A stretch of DNA of 64,000 nt, from NCBI GenBank assembly GCA_964344935.1, contig CAYFPL010000006.1, forward strand, positions 314,332 to 378,331, read 5' to 3'. This document shows, piece by piece, positions 1 to 8,769 of the stretch; within the stretch, counting starts at the first letter, position 1; every line of letters starts with the position of its first letter. The notes below the pieces were generated by a model that saw only the letters and a list, made by a program, of their open reading frames with translations, searched no databases and was not told the origin of the DNA. The DNA comes from GCA-2731375 sp964344935. Its GTDB lineage: Bacteria > Pseudomonadota > Alphaproteobacteria > GCA-2731375. The translations under genes and the position numbers were made by a program.

Positions 1-337
1 GGTGGATCAGCGGCCCAATGGGTGACGGTGAAATGCCTTCCGCCCGTTGCGCCCAGGTGATGAAAGGATGGTAGGGCGGACCGTCGAAAGGAAAGAGAAT
101 ATCCGCGCCCAGATCACGGGCCAGTGGGGTCAGAACTTCCCGACACCAATCGTTCAAAGGGTCGTGGCCACCCCGCTCGGCCTGGAAAACCTGCCACAAT
201 GCCGGACCGGCGTTGCCGACCAGAACAAGGGTGCGGCCGGAAATGCCGTCGCAATCGTCGGTATGGAAACCGCCCCGTGGGATCAGACCCAATGGCATGA
301 GAGCGGCTGCCACCGCTTCGTAATCAACTTCGTACAT
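1..337 (-). CDS. Conserved hypothetical protein, C-terminus cut off by window edge
   Basis: An open minus-strand frame starts at an ATG on 337-335 and runs off the left edge, giving about 112 residues. The N-terminus begins MYEVDYEAVAAALMPLG and continues with PRGGF, then GRTLVLVGNAGPALW and DGPPYHPF. I recall similar N-terminal halves in alphaproteobacterial ferredoxin-like or QueG-related conserved proteins, but no cysteine cluster is in the visible part, so the family is not established. A GGCGAATGGGGA stretch just upstream of the ATG gives a weak ribosome site. It is divergent from the lipoprotein gene starting at 381, with only 43 bases between the starts. Confidence 0.6.
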   Translation of the reverse strand, partial: MYEVDYEAVAAALMPLGLIPRGGFHTDDCDGISGRTLVLVGNAGPALWQVFQAERGGHDPLNDWCREVLTPLARDLGADILFPFDGPPYHPFITWAQRAEGISPSPIGPLIH

Positions 338-380
338 TCCCCATTCGCCTCTCGCCGTGATCCATGGCATCTTGCAGGCA

Positions 381-1247
381 ATGACTGTGAAGACAAGTAT
401 CCATCCCTTCAAAATTCTGCTCCCGGTCTTGGGCCTCATGTTCCTGCTGACGCAATGCCAGCCGGTGCCGCGACCCTTCGCCGCCTTGCAAAAGGGGGAT
501 TTCAGTGCGGTGCAGCTCGGCCCCCGCGCCGGCGTCGTGGTAATGCCTCTGACTGGTGAATTGCCTGACGGCGTTGGACCCGGTCTGGCCGAAGCCATGG
601 CGGATGCCTTGCGGGCGCGCGAGATTACCGCCAGCACAGGCCGTGGCCATCGTCGCAGCCACCGCCTGCACGGAGAAGTTAAACTGGCCTCGAAGGATGA
701 ACTGGAATTCGAGTGGCGTCTGCAACGCCCAGACAAGACCGTGGCCCTATCACTCACCCGCAAGGAAGGGATTTCGCAGGTGGGCTGGTGGGAGGGCGAT
801 GCGCAACTGATAAAGCGCCTGGCCAACAGTGCCGCCGATGCTATCGATTTGCAATTGCGCCGGCAGGAACGGGGCGAAGGACGACGCAACGCCCTTGCCC
901 CTGTCACCATCGGTCCCGTCGATGGGGTGCCGGGAGACGGCGGCGTCCGACTGGCGGCGGCCATGCGGGAAGCCTTGGCTGATGCCGGCGTGCCGCTGTC
1001 CGAAAGCCCACTGGAAGACGGCTTCATCCTGCTGGGTAGCATGCATCTAGGCCCGGACGGACCCGATCGTCGGATCGAATTGACTTGGCATTTGATCCGT
1101 CCGGACGGCAGTGAGTTCGGCACCGTCAGCCAGGCCAACAGCGTGCCCCGGGGCCAATTGTCAGGTGATTGGCGAAGCCTGGCACGCGCCATTGCAGAGG
1201 CCGGGGCGCCGGGGGTGCGGGATCTGCTGCGCCGCGACCCTGGTTAG
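381..1247 (+). CDS. Putative lipoprotein with internal duplication
   Basis: This 288-residue protein has a lipoprotein signal: a basic start, a hydrophobic stretch and a lipobox LLTQC with the acylated cysteine at about residue 26, so it is probably membrane anchored. I chose the ATG at 381 over the in-frame GTG at 357 because it puts the signal peptide at the N-terminus. The rest looks like two copies of one domain: the first has GPGLAEAMADALRA followed by ELEFEWRLQRPD, the second has GVRLAAAMREALADAG followed by RIELTWHLIRPDG. I do not recognise a named family. The function is unknown; a periplasmic role is inferred from the signal only. The next gene, a VOC protein, follows after about 50 bases on the same strand. 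Confidence 0.75.
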   Translation: MTVKTSIHPFKILLPVLGLMFLLTQCQPVPRPFAALQKGDFSAVQLGPRAGVVVMPLTGELPDGVGPGLAEAMADALRAREITASTGRGHRRSHRLHGEVKLASKDELEFEWRLQRPDKTVALSLTRKEGISQVGWWEGDAQLIKRLANSAADAIDLQLRRQERGEGRRNALAPVTIGPVDGVPGDGGVRLAAAMREALADAGVPLSESPLEDGFILLGSMHLGPDGPDRRIELTWHLIRPDGSEFGTVSQANSVPRGQLSGDWRSLARAIAEAGAPGVRDLLRRDPG

Positions 1248-1298
1248 CCATCCCGGGCGTATGATAGTCTGCGCCAATCAGACAGGGAGAAAGCAAAT

Positions 1299-2165
1299 AT
1301 GAGCGCGAACAACCCGTTGTGGGGTGCTGAATTGGATCATATCCGCCTGGATTCGCCGGACCAAGCTCGCTCGGCCACCTTCTACCGCGACGCCTTCGCC
1401 ATGACGGATACGCCGTTGGACGACGGCACCCGCCTGCTGCGCGGCCGCGACCGGCGGCTGATCGTCGGCACAGGTGCCACCGCAGGCCAACCCTATAGCG
1501 CCTTTCGTTTCGCCGATGCATCCCAGCTTGCGGCCTTCAAGAGTCATTTGACGGCTCAGGGCGTCAACCTGATGCCCTCTCCCACGCCATTGTTCGGCGC
1601 TGATGCCTTTGCGGTGGCGGATCCCGACGGCCGGCAAATGGTGTTTGGTGTTCCCGAACCGGCCTACCAAGACGACAGTGGCCCGGAGGGGCACCCGCCA
1701 GGTCGCCTGCAGCACGTGGTCGTGGCCACCGCCGACCTGGATCCAATGGTGGACTTTTACGAGAACACTTTGGGCTTCGTGCCCACGGATCACGTTCTCC
1801 GTGACGAGGAGGATGGCAGCCAGACCCTGACCGCAATCTTCTACCGCTCCACCCCGGAACATCATTCCTTCGCTATGTTCCTTTCCGACGAAGCACGCCC
1901 GGACCATCATGCCTATGAAGTGTCCTGCTGGAACGATATCCGCGACTGGGCAGACCATATGTCTGACCTTTACATCAAGCTGTGGTGGGGCCCGGGCCGC
2001 CACGGTCCTGGCAACAACCTGTTCTTCATGGTCGAGGATCCGGACGGCTACAAGGTCGAACTCTCGGCCGAATTGGAAACCATGCCCGACGGCGCTCCCA
2101 CGCGCCAATGGCCCCACAATGAACGCTCCCTCAACCTGTGGGGACCGGGCTGGATGCGGGTCTAA
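1299..2165 (+). CDS. VOC-family two-domain extradiol dioxygenase-like protein
   Basis: 288 residues forming two vicinal-oxygen-chelate modules (roughly 10-120 and 135-260), the layout of type I extradiol ring-cleaving dioxygenases. Candidate iron ligands in the second module are His139 (LQHVVV), His203 or His204 (DHHAYEV) and Glu254 (GYKVELSAE), which is the 2-His-1-Glu set of the family. The C-terminal DPDGYKVELSAE motif is typical. Cytosolic ring cleavage of a catechol-like substrate is inferred; the substrate cannot be read. A GGGAGAAAG ribosome site precedes the ATG. The stop codon overlaps the stop codon of the convergent hydrolase gene. Confidence 0.85.
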   Translation: MSANNPLWGAELDHIRLDSPDQARSATFYRDAFAMTDTPLDDGTRLLRGRDRRLIVGTGATAGQPYSAFRFADASQLAAFKSHLTAQGVNLMPSPTPLFGADAFAVADPDGRQMVFGVPEPAYQDDSGPEGHPPGRLQHVVVATADLDPMVDFYENTLGFVPTDHVLRDEEDGSQTLTAIFYRSTPEHHSFAMFLSDEARPDHHAYEVSCWNDIRDWADHMSDLYIKLWWGPGRHGPGNNLFFMVEDPDGYKVELSAELETMPDGAPTRQWPHNERSLNLWGPGWMRV

Positions 2166-2995
2166 CCCCCGTTCAGATACTTCTTGTAGAACTCTTTAGT
2201 ACGCCGACCGCTATCCTGGGCTGCGTGGGCGTTATAGTCCGACGATCCAGGGAAGTCGAAGGTATGGCCGGCATCGGGATAGGTCACGAACTGATAGTCG
2301 GTTGCCTTGTCGCCTGACACGCGCATCTGCCGGCAGTCTTCGACGGGATTTGTGCGGTCATCCTCGCCATGTAAGACCAGCAACGGCACAACAACCGCCT
2401 CCAATTCATGGGGGCATTCGGGGGCGACCGCCACGGCGGCGGCCAGAAGTTTCGAACGGCCCCGGTCTGGTTGGCCGCTTGGGGATACGGCCAGCAGCGT
2501 TGACAGCCCACCGGTGGAAACGCCCCAAATTCCTATACCGCCTTTGGCCACATCGGCGCGGGAGGCCAGGTAGCTGGCGGCAGCCCAAGCATCTTCCGTG
2601 CGATCAAGTATCGTGGCTGCATGCCGACGTCCCTTATCCAGATCACCTGCGCTGTAACTATCGACCACCAGTGACATATAGCCCAAGCCATGAAACAACT
2701 GCTGCGCACCGCCATAGCATCGCGGTGGAAAAATGCCGGGTCCGCCATGCATGATGATCACGGCCGCAAACGGACCCGGTCCGTCCGGTTTACGCAATAT
2801 GCCTTCCACGTTCACCTGTTGCCCTGACTGGGTTGTGGCGGGAAATCGAACTAGCTTCGCAAGGCCCGCGGCGACGGCGTGGCATTGCAGTCCCATCTCC
2901 TTGCGCAGTTGGGCCTTCTGCCCATTTGCTGGTTGCGTCAGGACGCATACAAACAAACTCAGGGTGAAGGCCAAGCCTAATGGCCACTGCCTCAT
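2162..2995 (-). CDS. Exported dienelactone hydrolase-like alpha/beta hydrolase
   Basis: 277 residues with an N-terminal hydrophobic signal (about residues 1-25, ending near QPANG), so probably periplasmic. The alpha/beta hydrolase fold is shown by HGGPG near residue 83 (oxyanion hole), the nucleophile elbow GVSTGG with Ser160, an acid in HGEDDRTNP (Asp212 or 213) and His244 in DAGHTFDF. True dienelactone hydrolases use cysteine as nucleophile; here it is serine, so an esterase or peptidase-like activity is as likely. Its start overlaps the stop of the upstream HbpS-like gene in an ATGA, which suggests coupled translation. Confidence 0.85.
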   Translation of the reverse strand: MRQWPLGLAFTLSLFVCVLTQPANGQKAQLRKEMGLQCHAVAAGLAKLVRFPATTQSGQQVNVEGILRKPDGPGPFAAVIIMHGGPGIFPPRCYGGAQQLFHGLGYMSLVVDSYSAGDLDKGRRHAATILDRTEDAWAAASYLASRADVAKGGIGIWGVSTGGLSTLLAVSPSGQPDRGRSKLLAAAVAVAPECPHELEAVVVPLLVLHGEDDRTNPVEDCRQMRVSGDKATDYQFVTYPDAGHTFDFPGSSDYNAHAAQDSGRRTKEFYKKYLNGG

Positions 2996-3483
2996 AGGTT
3001 TGAGCCTTGCCAGTCCTCGTCCGGTTCCGCCGGCACGGGCGTGAGGCCGGCTATTTTGATGCCCTCAATGGCGCAATACTCGTCTTTTTCCGAGGTATCG
3101 CCGCTGATGCCCACGGCACCGATCACCTTGTCCTCGCTGTCCAGCACGAGCACGCCGCCCGGCACCGGCACAAATCTGCCGCCCGAAGCCCCCACCAGGG
3201 CACCCTGAAAGGCCGGGCGTTGGCCCAGGCGGTCCCGAATGGTCCGGCTGGGAATGCCCATGCCCAGGGCGCCCCAGGCTTTGCCCGTGGCGATCTCCGC
3301 CCGCAGGATGCCTGAACCATCTTGGCGCTTCATGGCGATGGCATGGCCACCTGTATCCAGCACCACCACGGTCAGAGGCAACATCCCGGCCGCCGTACCG
3401 GCGGCCAGGGCACCGTCGATGATCTGCTCGGCCGCGGCCAATGACAGGTCCGTCTTCAAATCATAGAGTTTCGGCTCCGCCAT
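2992..3483 (-). CDS. GlcG/HbpS family protein
   Basis: 163 residues covering a single GlcG/HbpS domain. Seen motifs are DTGGHAIAMKR, the GKAWGALGMG helix, and the glycine-rich VPGGVLVLD..VIGAVGISGD block typical of this family. Members bind haem or cobalamin-related ligands or sit in glycolate and aromatic catabolic clusters; which applies here is unknown. There is no signal peptide, so it is probably cytosolic. It lies between the Nudix gene (8 bases upstream) and the hydrolase gene (4-base overlap downstream), so the three minus-strand genes probably form one transcript. Confidence 0.85.
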   Translation of the reverse strand: MAEPKLYDLKTDLSLAAAEQIIDGALAAGTAAGMLPLTVVVLDTGGHAIAMKRQDGSGILRAEIATGKAWGALGMGIPSRTIRDRLGQRPAFQGALVGASGGRFVPVPGGVLVLDSEDKVIGAVGISGDTSEKDEYCAIEGIKIAGLTPVPAEPDEDWQGSNL

Positions 3484-3491
3484 GGGCCTGC

Positions 3492-4034
3492 CTATCCCCG
3501 ATGCCGGTCCAGTTCCGGGTTCTCGAAGGGTTGGAAAACCGCCTGGTCCTTGGTCTCGTAATAATGTTTCAAGGCCCAGACGCCAGTGGGGAAGGCAATG
3601 TCATCCCAGGGAATGTCCTCCCAGGCGACAAGTTTCGCATCCAGGCTCTCTTCGCCTGGGTCCATATCGGGGCTGATCATGCGTGCCCGGTACATCATAT
3701 GCACTTGGCTGATGCGCGGGATATTGTAAATGCCGATCAGCGCATCCACCTCAATCCTGGCACCGGCTTCCTCCAAGGTTTCTCGCGCGGCGCCCTCACC
3801 TGTGCTCTCGCCTTCTTCCATGTATCCCGCAGGCACCGTCCAATAGCCATAGCGCGGCTCGATGGCGCGCTTGCACAAAAGGATCTTGTCTTCCCAGGTG
3901 CAGACGGCACCGACCACGATCTTGGGATTGACGTAGTTGATCCAGCCACAGTCGTCGCAGACATGACGTTCATGGGTATCACCCGCGGGGACGCGGCGGG
4001 CAAAAGGATAGCTTGATATAGGTCCGTTATTCAT
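3492..4034 (-). CDS. Nudix hydrolase with N-terminal zinc ribbon
   Basis: 180 residues when started at the ATG on 4034 (MNNGPISSYPF). The frame is open further upstream, but that extension is not protein-like and overlaps the upstream region of the next gene. A short zinc-ribbon-like start has CDDCGW. The Nudix box GX5EX7REXXEEXG is seen complete as GYMEEGESTG then AARETLEEAG. Such proteins hydrolyse nucleoside diphosphate derivatives (NADH, ADP-ribose, dinucleotides) using divalent metals bound by the REXXEE glutamates. The substrate is not readable. It is the first gene of the minus-strand group with the HbpS-like and hydrolase genes. Confidence 0.9.
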   Translation of the reverse strand: MNNGPISSYPFARRVPAGDTHERHVCDDCGWINYVNPKIVVGAVCTWEDKILLCKRAIEPRYGYWTVPAGYMEEGESTGEGAARETLEEAGARIEVDALIGIYNIPRISQVHMMYRARMISPDMDPGEESLDAKLVAWEDIPWDDIAFPTGVWALKHYYETKDQAVFQPFENPELDRHRG

Positions 4035-4146
4035 GGCCGCAATTTGGCACAGATCGCCCTCGCCCGCCAATCCTCCCCATGCAAGGTCATATTTCCGACA
4101 CATTGGCCAAGTTTTATGGCACAGGCATAAAGATAAAGGAGCCGCC

Positions 4147-4524
4147 ATGCCCGTATTTCCGTTGTCTGCCCTATTCGCCGCAGCCCTACTCCTTGCATCG
4201 CCCAGCGCCCTGGCGGCCGAAATCAAGGCCCCCAATGCCGCCCAAATCGAACAGGCATTGCGCGACAAACTGAATGTTCCGGCTGCCAATCAACCGCAAC
4301 TGCGCGACTTCAAGCTGCTTGAGTTGCACCGGATTGGTCCCAGGCAATGGGATGCCAAGGCCGAATTGCAATTGAACTACGGCGCACCGCCCGCGGGTGT
4401 TGTGGGTTTCCAACGCCGCCTTCAAGCACCCTATTGGATTCGCTTGAGCCCGACTCGAAACGGATGGCGAATATTGCGTTTCAATCCTGCAGGCGGGGTT
4501 CATAACCGCGCGCGCCGAATCTAG
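4147..4524 (+). CDS. Small exported hypothetical protein
   Basis: 125 residues starting at the ATG on 4147, preceded by a good AAAGGA ribosome site. The first 22 residues are a clear signal peptide ending SALA before AEIKAP, so export to the periplasm is expected. The mature part includes a helical stretch AAQIEQALRDKLN and a beta-like region rich in aromatic residues (QWDAKAELQLNY, YWIRLSPTRNGWRI). I do not recognise the family. It stands alone between the divergent Nudix gene and the RidA gene. Confidence 0.75.
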   Translation: MPVFPLSALFAAALLLASPSALAAEIKAPNAAQIEQALRDKLNVPAANQPQLRDFKLLELHRIGPRQWDAKAELQLNYGAPPAGVVGFQRRLQAPYWIRLSPTRNGWRILRFNPAGGVHNRARRI

Positions 4525-4600
4525 TCAGGATTTCCCAACCCACCAACAACGCCGCCTGCGTTATGATAGCCATGACATCGAACTTACAGGGGGTGATGAC

Positions 4601-5002
4601 ATGGCTGATGCCTTTAACCCGCCCGGCGTGGCGGAACCTTTCGGAGCTTTCTCCAACGCGGCCTGGCAACCGCCGGGGCGGGTTTTGCATATCTCAGGGC
4701 AAGTGGGCGTAGACGAAAACTGGAACATCGTCGGACCCGGCGATATGGCCGTCCAGGCGCGCCAAACCCTCGAGAACATCCAGGCCATCTTGGCGAGCGT
4801 TGGCGGGGAGATGGACGATATTGTCTCAGTCATCGTCTATGTGACACACATGGAACCACTGATGGACGTGCATGAGGTGCGCAAGGAGTTTTTCTCAGAA
4901 CCCTATCCCGCCTCGACCCTGGTGCAGGTCGATGCCCTGGTAAAGCCGGAGTTTCTGATCGAGATTTCCGCCGTTGCGGTCATTCCCGAGGGTCGAGGTT
5001 AA
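4601..5002 (+). CDS. RidA/YjgF family protein
   Basis: 133 residues, the usual RidA size. Family features seen are GRVLHISGQVGVD, the helix QARQTLENIQAILASVG, VIVYVTHMEPL and the C-terminal LVKPEFLIEISAVAVIP. RidA proteins deaminate reactive enamine/imine intermediates; archetypal members have an Arg in a conserved C-terminal position, which I cannot confirm here because the equivalent stretch reads PASTLVQVDAL, so it may belong to another Rid subgroup. A CAGGGGG sequence precedes the ATG. The DUF350 gene begins 5 bases downstream, suggesting co-transcription. Confidence 0.9.
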   Translation: MADAFNPPGVAEPFGAFSNAAWQPPGRVLHISGQVGVDENWNIVGPGDMAVQARQTLENIQAILASVGGEMDDIVSVIVYVTHMEPLMDVHEVRKEFFSEPYPASTLVQVDALVKPEFLIEISAVAVIPEGRG

Positions 5003-5007
5003 AGCTC

Positions 5008-5421
5008 ATGGATGTGGTCCTACAGAGTTTCGCCGCCGGCTTCCCGGTCCTGATCCTGCATCTGACCATCACTTTGGCCATGCTGGCGGCGGGTGTGGTT
5101 CTCTACATCTTCACCACACCGCACAAGGATTTCGCCCTGGTTCGGGAGGGCAACCTGGCGGCGGCCATATCCTTGGCCGGCGCCGTGCTGGGTTTGGCCA
5201 TACCGCTTGCCTTTTGCATGGCCTCGTCGGTCAGCGTCTGGGAGATCGTCATTTGGGGCGTGCTGGCAGTTGTCGTGCAGATCCTGGTCTTTCGATTAAC
5301 GGATCTGCTGTTGAGCGACCTATCGACCCGGATCGAGGAAGGTGAACTGGCCCCCGCCGTCCTGCTTGCCGGCATCAAACTGTCGGTGGCGGCCATTAAC
5401 GCCGCCGCCATTTCCGGATAA
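5008..5421 (+). CDS. DUF350 family inner membrane protein
   Basis: 137 residues with four likely transmembrane segments (about 8-32, 50-70, 76-97, 112-135), typical of DUF350 (YjfL-like) proteins, which often come as two 2-helix repeats. The halves share the AAAISLAGAVLGLAIPL and APAVLLAGIKLSVA patterns, consistent with that repeat. The function is unknown. It sits between ridA and the protease gene with very short gaps, so the three are probably one operon, possibly an envelope stress or maintenance unit; that is inference. Confidence 0.85.
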   Translation: MDVVLQSFAAGFPVLILHLTITLAMLAAGVVLYIFTTPHKDFALVREGNLAAAISLAGAVLGLAIPLAFCMASSVSVWEIVIWGVLAVVVQILVFRLTDLLLSDLSTRIEEGELAPAVLLAGIKLSVAAINAAAISG

Positions 5422-5442
5422 GCCTGCCGTCCGGAAGAGATC

Positions 5443-6270
5443 ATGAACCGCCTCACCTACCTTTTCGCCATGCTTGCCGTCCTCTATGGCATCGTCAACG
5501 CGGTGGTCGGCGAAGGCGATGGCCCGCGGCGGCCGGAAATCTCCCTTAAGCCACCAGTCCAGGCAGCACCTCAGGGGCCAACCATCGAGATAGAAGTGGG
5601 CACCAAAGGCCCCAGTACGGGAACGGCATTCGCCGTTACGGACGATGGCTGGTGGCTGACCGCCCGACACGTCGCCGATGGCTGCGATGCGATTTGGATC
5701 CAGACCAAGCCCGGCAAGGGCTGGCGGGCCCAAGAAGTACATTTGCATCCCCGGGCCGATTTAGCCTTGTTGCGAACCCGTTCCGGGCGGGAGCCGCTAG
5801 GTTTCTCGGAAAAGACCCCGGCTCGAGGCGAAAACGGCTTTTCAATGGGCTACCCAAAAGGAAATCCGGGTGAAGTCCACGTCCGGGCCATGGGCCAGGC
5901 GCGCATGAAATCGGTAGGCCGCTACAACATCAACGAGCCGGTTCTGGCCTGGGCGGAAGTGACGCGGCGGCCCAGCAATCTGCCGGCCCTGGGCGGACTT
6001 TCGGGCGGGCCCATGCTGGACGATCAGGGACAGGTGGTGGGTGTTCTGGTGGCGTCATCGAAGCGGCGGGGCCGGGTCATGACGACGGCGCAATCATCGA
6101 TTCAGGAGCTGCTGGACCAGTTTCCAGAGGCACAAGATAGTTCCGGCAGCTGGTCGGGCAGCATCAATGGCGGCAGCTTCACCACTCAAGGCCAAACCCT
6201 GCGCCGCGAACTGACCATAGCCAAAGTGATTTGTCAGGTGCGGCGGAAGAAACGGCGTCCAACCTTCTGA
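5443..6270 (+). CDS. Trypsin-like serine protease
   Basis: 275 residues. An N-terminal hydrophobic segment (about 4-22) suggests a signal anchor placing the enzyme in the periplasm. The trypsin-fold catalytic triad is visible: His76 in TARHVADG, Asp106 in PRADLALL and Ser187 in GGLSGGPML, with spacing like DegP-type proteases but no PDZ domain. The last 60 residues are Ser/Gly/Thr-rich, then basic (VRRKKRRPTF), which is unusual and may be a tail or a different reading of a short extension. It follows the DUF350 gene by 21 bases and its stop abuts the stop of the convergent porin gene. Confidence 0.85.
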   Translation: MNRLTYLFAMLAVLYGIVNAVVGEGDGPRRPEISLKPPVQAAPQGPTIEIEVGTKGPSTGTAFAVTDDGWWLTARHVADGCDAIWIQTKPGKGWRAQEVHLHPRADLALLRTRSGREPLGFSEKTPARGENGFSMGYPKGNPGEVHVRAMGQARMKSVGRYNINEPVLAWAEVTRRPSNLPALGGLSGGPMLDDQGQVVGVLVASSKRRGRVMTTAQSSIQELLDQFPEAQDSSGSWSGSINGGSFTTQGQTLRRELTIAKVICQVRRKKRRPTF

Positions 6271-7380
6271 TCAGAACGAAAGAAGCGTACCGATGATGAA
6301 TTCGGTGGATTCGTTCTCGATACCCACAGCATTCAGGTTGTCTTGGACATCCCAATAGGTAATACCCCCGGTCACGACAATGCCAGGACCGACGTCGTAG
6401 ACCACGCCGGCCTGATAGCCGTCGGTTTCGTCTTCGCCCAGCCCGGCGCCTGCCTCCACCTTGCCATGGGCATAAGCCGCCCCTAGGGTCCAACTACCCA
6501 GCGCATATGTAACGCCCACGGAATAATCCGTCCGGTCAGTGTTGGCGCCGGAGGTACCCTGATCGTCCTCGCGGTAGTCGGCGCCGATGGTGAAACCACC
6601 GACGCCAAGTTCCACGCCAAGGCCCCATTGATCCTGGTCCTCGACGCCGGCGGCGGCCAATTCCAGATCGCCCCTGCCGATACCGGCGTAGAGCCCCATG
6701 TCGACACCGCCGATCTTGCGGATGTAGTTGGCGCCGACCTCGATGATTTCGGATTGCTGGCCAGCCGAGTTTGAGAGCGGCATGCCGGAATAAGTGCCAG
6801 CGCAGGGGGCATTGGCCTCTTCACAGTTTTCCGGCGTGTAGGAGAAGCCCATCTGGAAGCCGCTGAGCCGGGGCGTGAAGTAGGTGATCTTTTCAGAATC
6901 TCCGGAAATGGACGTGATCGATGTGGGCGTCGCCACGGCATTACCCAGGGCGGAAAAGACATCATCCGGCGTCGCCACGCCAACGCCGGCGATGGGCTGC
7001 GGCGTACCAAAATACATAGCATCGGAGGCAGGATCGTCCGCCCCGACGACAAGCTTGCCGAAACCGCCTTGGACATAAATGAAACTCTCGTCGATCTGGT
7101 CGCCGCAGGTCTCGGCCTCAAGCTGCACATCGACCCCGATCGTGATGCCGTTGTCCAGCGTGGTCTTTCCCTTGAAGAAAATTTCCCCTTCCCGGGCGAT
7201 CATGTGATCGCGCCGATTGGCGCCGGGTTCGCCGGTGCCGTCGTCTTGATTCGCGTGAACAAGGAAAGCGTTGAAATACCCGCCCAGGCCGACCTCGATC
7301 TTGTCGGCGGCCTGCGCGCCACTGGTGGCCAGTAGAATGGACGTCGCGATCGCCGTGGTGCCCAAAAATCGCGATTTCAT
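6271..7380 (-). CDS. Gram-negative porin
   Basis: 369 residues from the ATG at 7380, which is followed by a classical signal peptide ending GAQA before ADKIEVG. The longer in-frame start would bury that signal. The mature protein alternates polar and hydrophobic residues, is rich in Gly, Thr and Asp, lacks long hydrophobic segments, and ends in an aromatic residue (GTLLSF), the outer membrane beta-barrel signature. YSVGVTYALGSWTLGAAYAHGK and similar strands match general porins of alphaproteobacteria. It should form a diffusion pore; selectivity is unknown. It is divergent from the CoA-transferase gene, with an inverted repeat between them. Confidence 0.9.
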   Translation of the reverse strand: MKSRFLGTTAIATSILLATSGAQAADKIEVGLGGYFNAFLVHANQDDGTGEPGANRRDHMIAREGEIFFKGKTTLDNGITIGVDVQLEAETCGDQIDESFIYVQGGFGKLVVGADDPASDAMYFGTPQPIAGVGVATPDDVFSALGNAVATPTSITSISGDSEKITYFTPRLSGFQMGFSYTPENCEEANAPCAGTYSGMPLSNSAGQQSEIIEVGANYIRKIGGVDMGLYAGIGRGDLELAAAGVEDQDQWGLGVELGVGGFTIGADYREDDQGTSGANTDRTDYSVGVTYALGSWTLGAAYAHGKVEAGAGLGEDETDGYQAGVVYDVGPGIVVTGGITYWDVQDNLNAVGIENESTEFIIGTLLSF

Positions 7381-7451
7381 GACGCCCTCGCTCCCTCTCC
7401 AAAAAACAGCACGGACTTTCATGCTTGTTACCTGATAATCGCCGGCGAGTG

Positions 7452-7468
7452 GTAAACAAATGGTTTAC
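7452..7468. promoter_or_regulatory. Inverted repeat in porin/CoA-transferase divergent region
   Basis: A perfect 6-base inverted repeat GTAAAC-AAATG-GTTTAC lies 72 bases upstream of the porin ATG and 56 bases upstream of the CoA-transferase ATG. Position and symmetry suit a dimeric regulator. No regulator gene is adjacent. Confidence 0.4.
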
Positions 7469-7523
7469 AGCGACGATTTGCCGCTAATCTTGCGTCAGCC
7501 GCAGATGAGAAGGTGCAAATGTA

Positions 7524-8675
7524 ATGGCAGATGGTGCAAAGGAGGCGTTACCCGGCCCGTTAGATGGCATTAGGGTATTGGACTTTTCCATGTTCCTGGC
7601 AGGTCCTTATTGCAGCCGCTTGATGGCGGACATGGGTGCGGAAATCATCAAAGTAGAACCGCCCGCGGGCGATTTTTTGCGTCATGCCCCGCCCTTCCGC
7701 GAAGGGAAAAGCGCCTATTTCGGGCACATGAATTGCGGCAAGAAGAGCCTGGCCTTGGACCTGAAGAGCGAACATGGCCGCGAGGCGATCCGCCGCCTGA
7801 TCAAGTCGGTGGATGTGGTGCTGGAGAATTTTCGGCCCGGTGTCATGGCGCGCCTGGGCCTGGACTACGAAGCATTGTCGGAATTGAAACCGGATCTGAT
7901 CTTTTGCTCCATATCCGGCTATGGCCAGGAAGGCCCCGGCAGCCAAAAGCCGGCCTTTGCACCGATCATCCATGCGGCATCCGGCTATGATCTGATCATG
8001 ATGCACTATCAGGGCGATCGCGCCGATCCGCCGCCGACCCGGTCGACAATCGCCGACATTCTGGGATCGACCCACGCCTTGAGCGCCATCAACGCCGCTT
8101 TGGTGCAGCGACTTCGGACGGGGCGGGGACAGCGCATTGACGTCGCCATGATGGATGCCATGCACAACATGCTGGCCTATGAATATCAGGCGGCCCAAAT
8201 GGAGAACCCGGATCGGCCCATCGTCTTCTCGCCCCTCAAGACCATTGACGGATTTCTTATGGTCGCGCCAGTCAGCCCGGCAAACTTCAAGGGTCTGGCC
8301 GATGCGGCCGGCCTGCCGGAATTATTGGACGACGAACGTTTCTCCGAACCATCCGCGCGGGTCGCCAATTGGAACCTCTTGCTGGCGGAAGTGGAGGCCT
8401 GGTCGGCACATTTGACGACGGAGGACTGCGAGGCAGCCATCCTTGCCGCAGGTTGCCCCTGCACACGGTATCAGGAAATCGGCCAGTCCATGGCCGATCC
8501 ACAGGTCGGCGCCCGCGGGTCAGCCGTGGAAATGAGTAACGGGTCCGAATCATACATGATCGCCAACTGTCCGGCGCAGTTTGCGGGCGGCGATGTTGGC
8601 GCCAGATCATGGGTGCCCGGTTTGGGCCAGCACACGGCTGAGATTTTGGCGGAAGTGGGCATGACGGCGGATTGA
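7524..8675 (+). CDS. CaiB/BaiF family (class III) CoA transferase
   Basis: 383 residues, a typical length. The N-terminus LDGIRVLDFSMFLAGPYCSRLMADMGAEIIKVE split by short gaps is the family signature. The catalytic aspartate, which forms an acyl-enzyme anhydride in this family, is probably Asp178 in RSTIADILGS, followed by LRTGRGQRIDVAMMDA. The enzyme moves CoA between carboxylic acids; the substrate is not readable. Cytosolic. It stands alone between the porin and coaBC. Confidence 0.9.
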   Translation: MADGAKEALPGPLDGIRVLDFSMFLAGPYCSRLMADMGAEIIKVEPPAGDFLRHAPPFREGKSAYFGHMNCGKKSLALDLKSEHGREAIRRLIKSVDVVLENFRPGVMARLGLDYEALSELKPDLIFCSISGYGQEGPGSQKPAFAPIIHAASGYDLIMMHYQGDRADPPPTRSTIADILGSTHALSAINAALVQRLRTGRGQRIDVAMMDAMHNMLAYEYQAAQMENPDRPIVFSPLKTIDGFLMVAPVSPANFKGLADAAGLPELLDDERFSEPSARVANWNLLLAEVEAWSAHLTTEDCEAAILAAGCPCTRYQEIGQSMADPQVGARGSAVEMSNGSESYMIANCPAQFAGGDVGARSWVPGLGQHTAEILAEVGMTAD

Positions 8676-8769
8676 TTGGCCACCATGGCACATCACTCGA
8701 CCTGGACTCTATTGCCGGGACTGTGGTGTTGGGGTATTTACACTAGAAAATCGTGATATAGGAACGATC

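Noticed and set aside
47..559. Plus-strand 170-codon open frame at the left edge
   Set aside because: It is antisense to the truncated minus-strand gene at 1-337 and overlaps the lipoprotein gene; composition is Pro/Arg-rich shadow-like.
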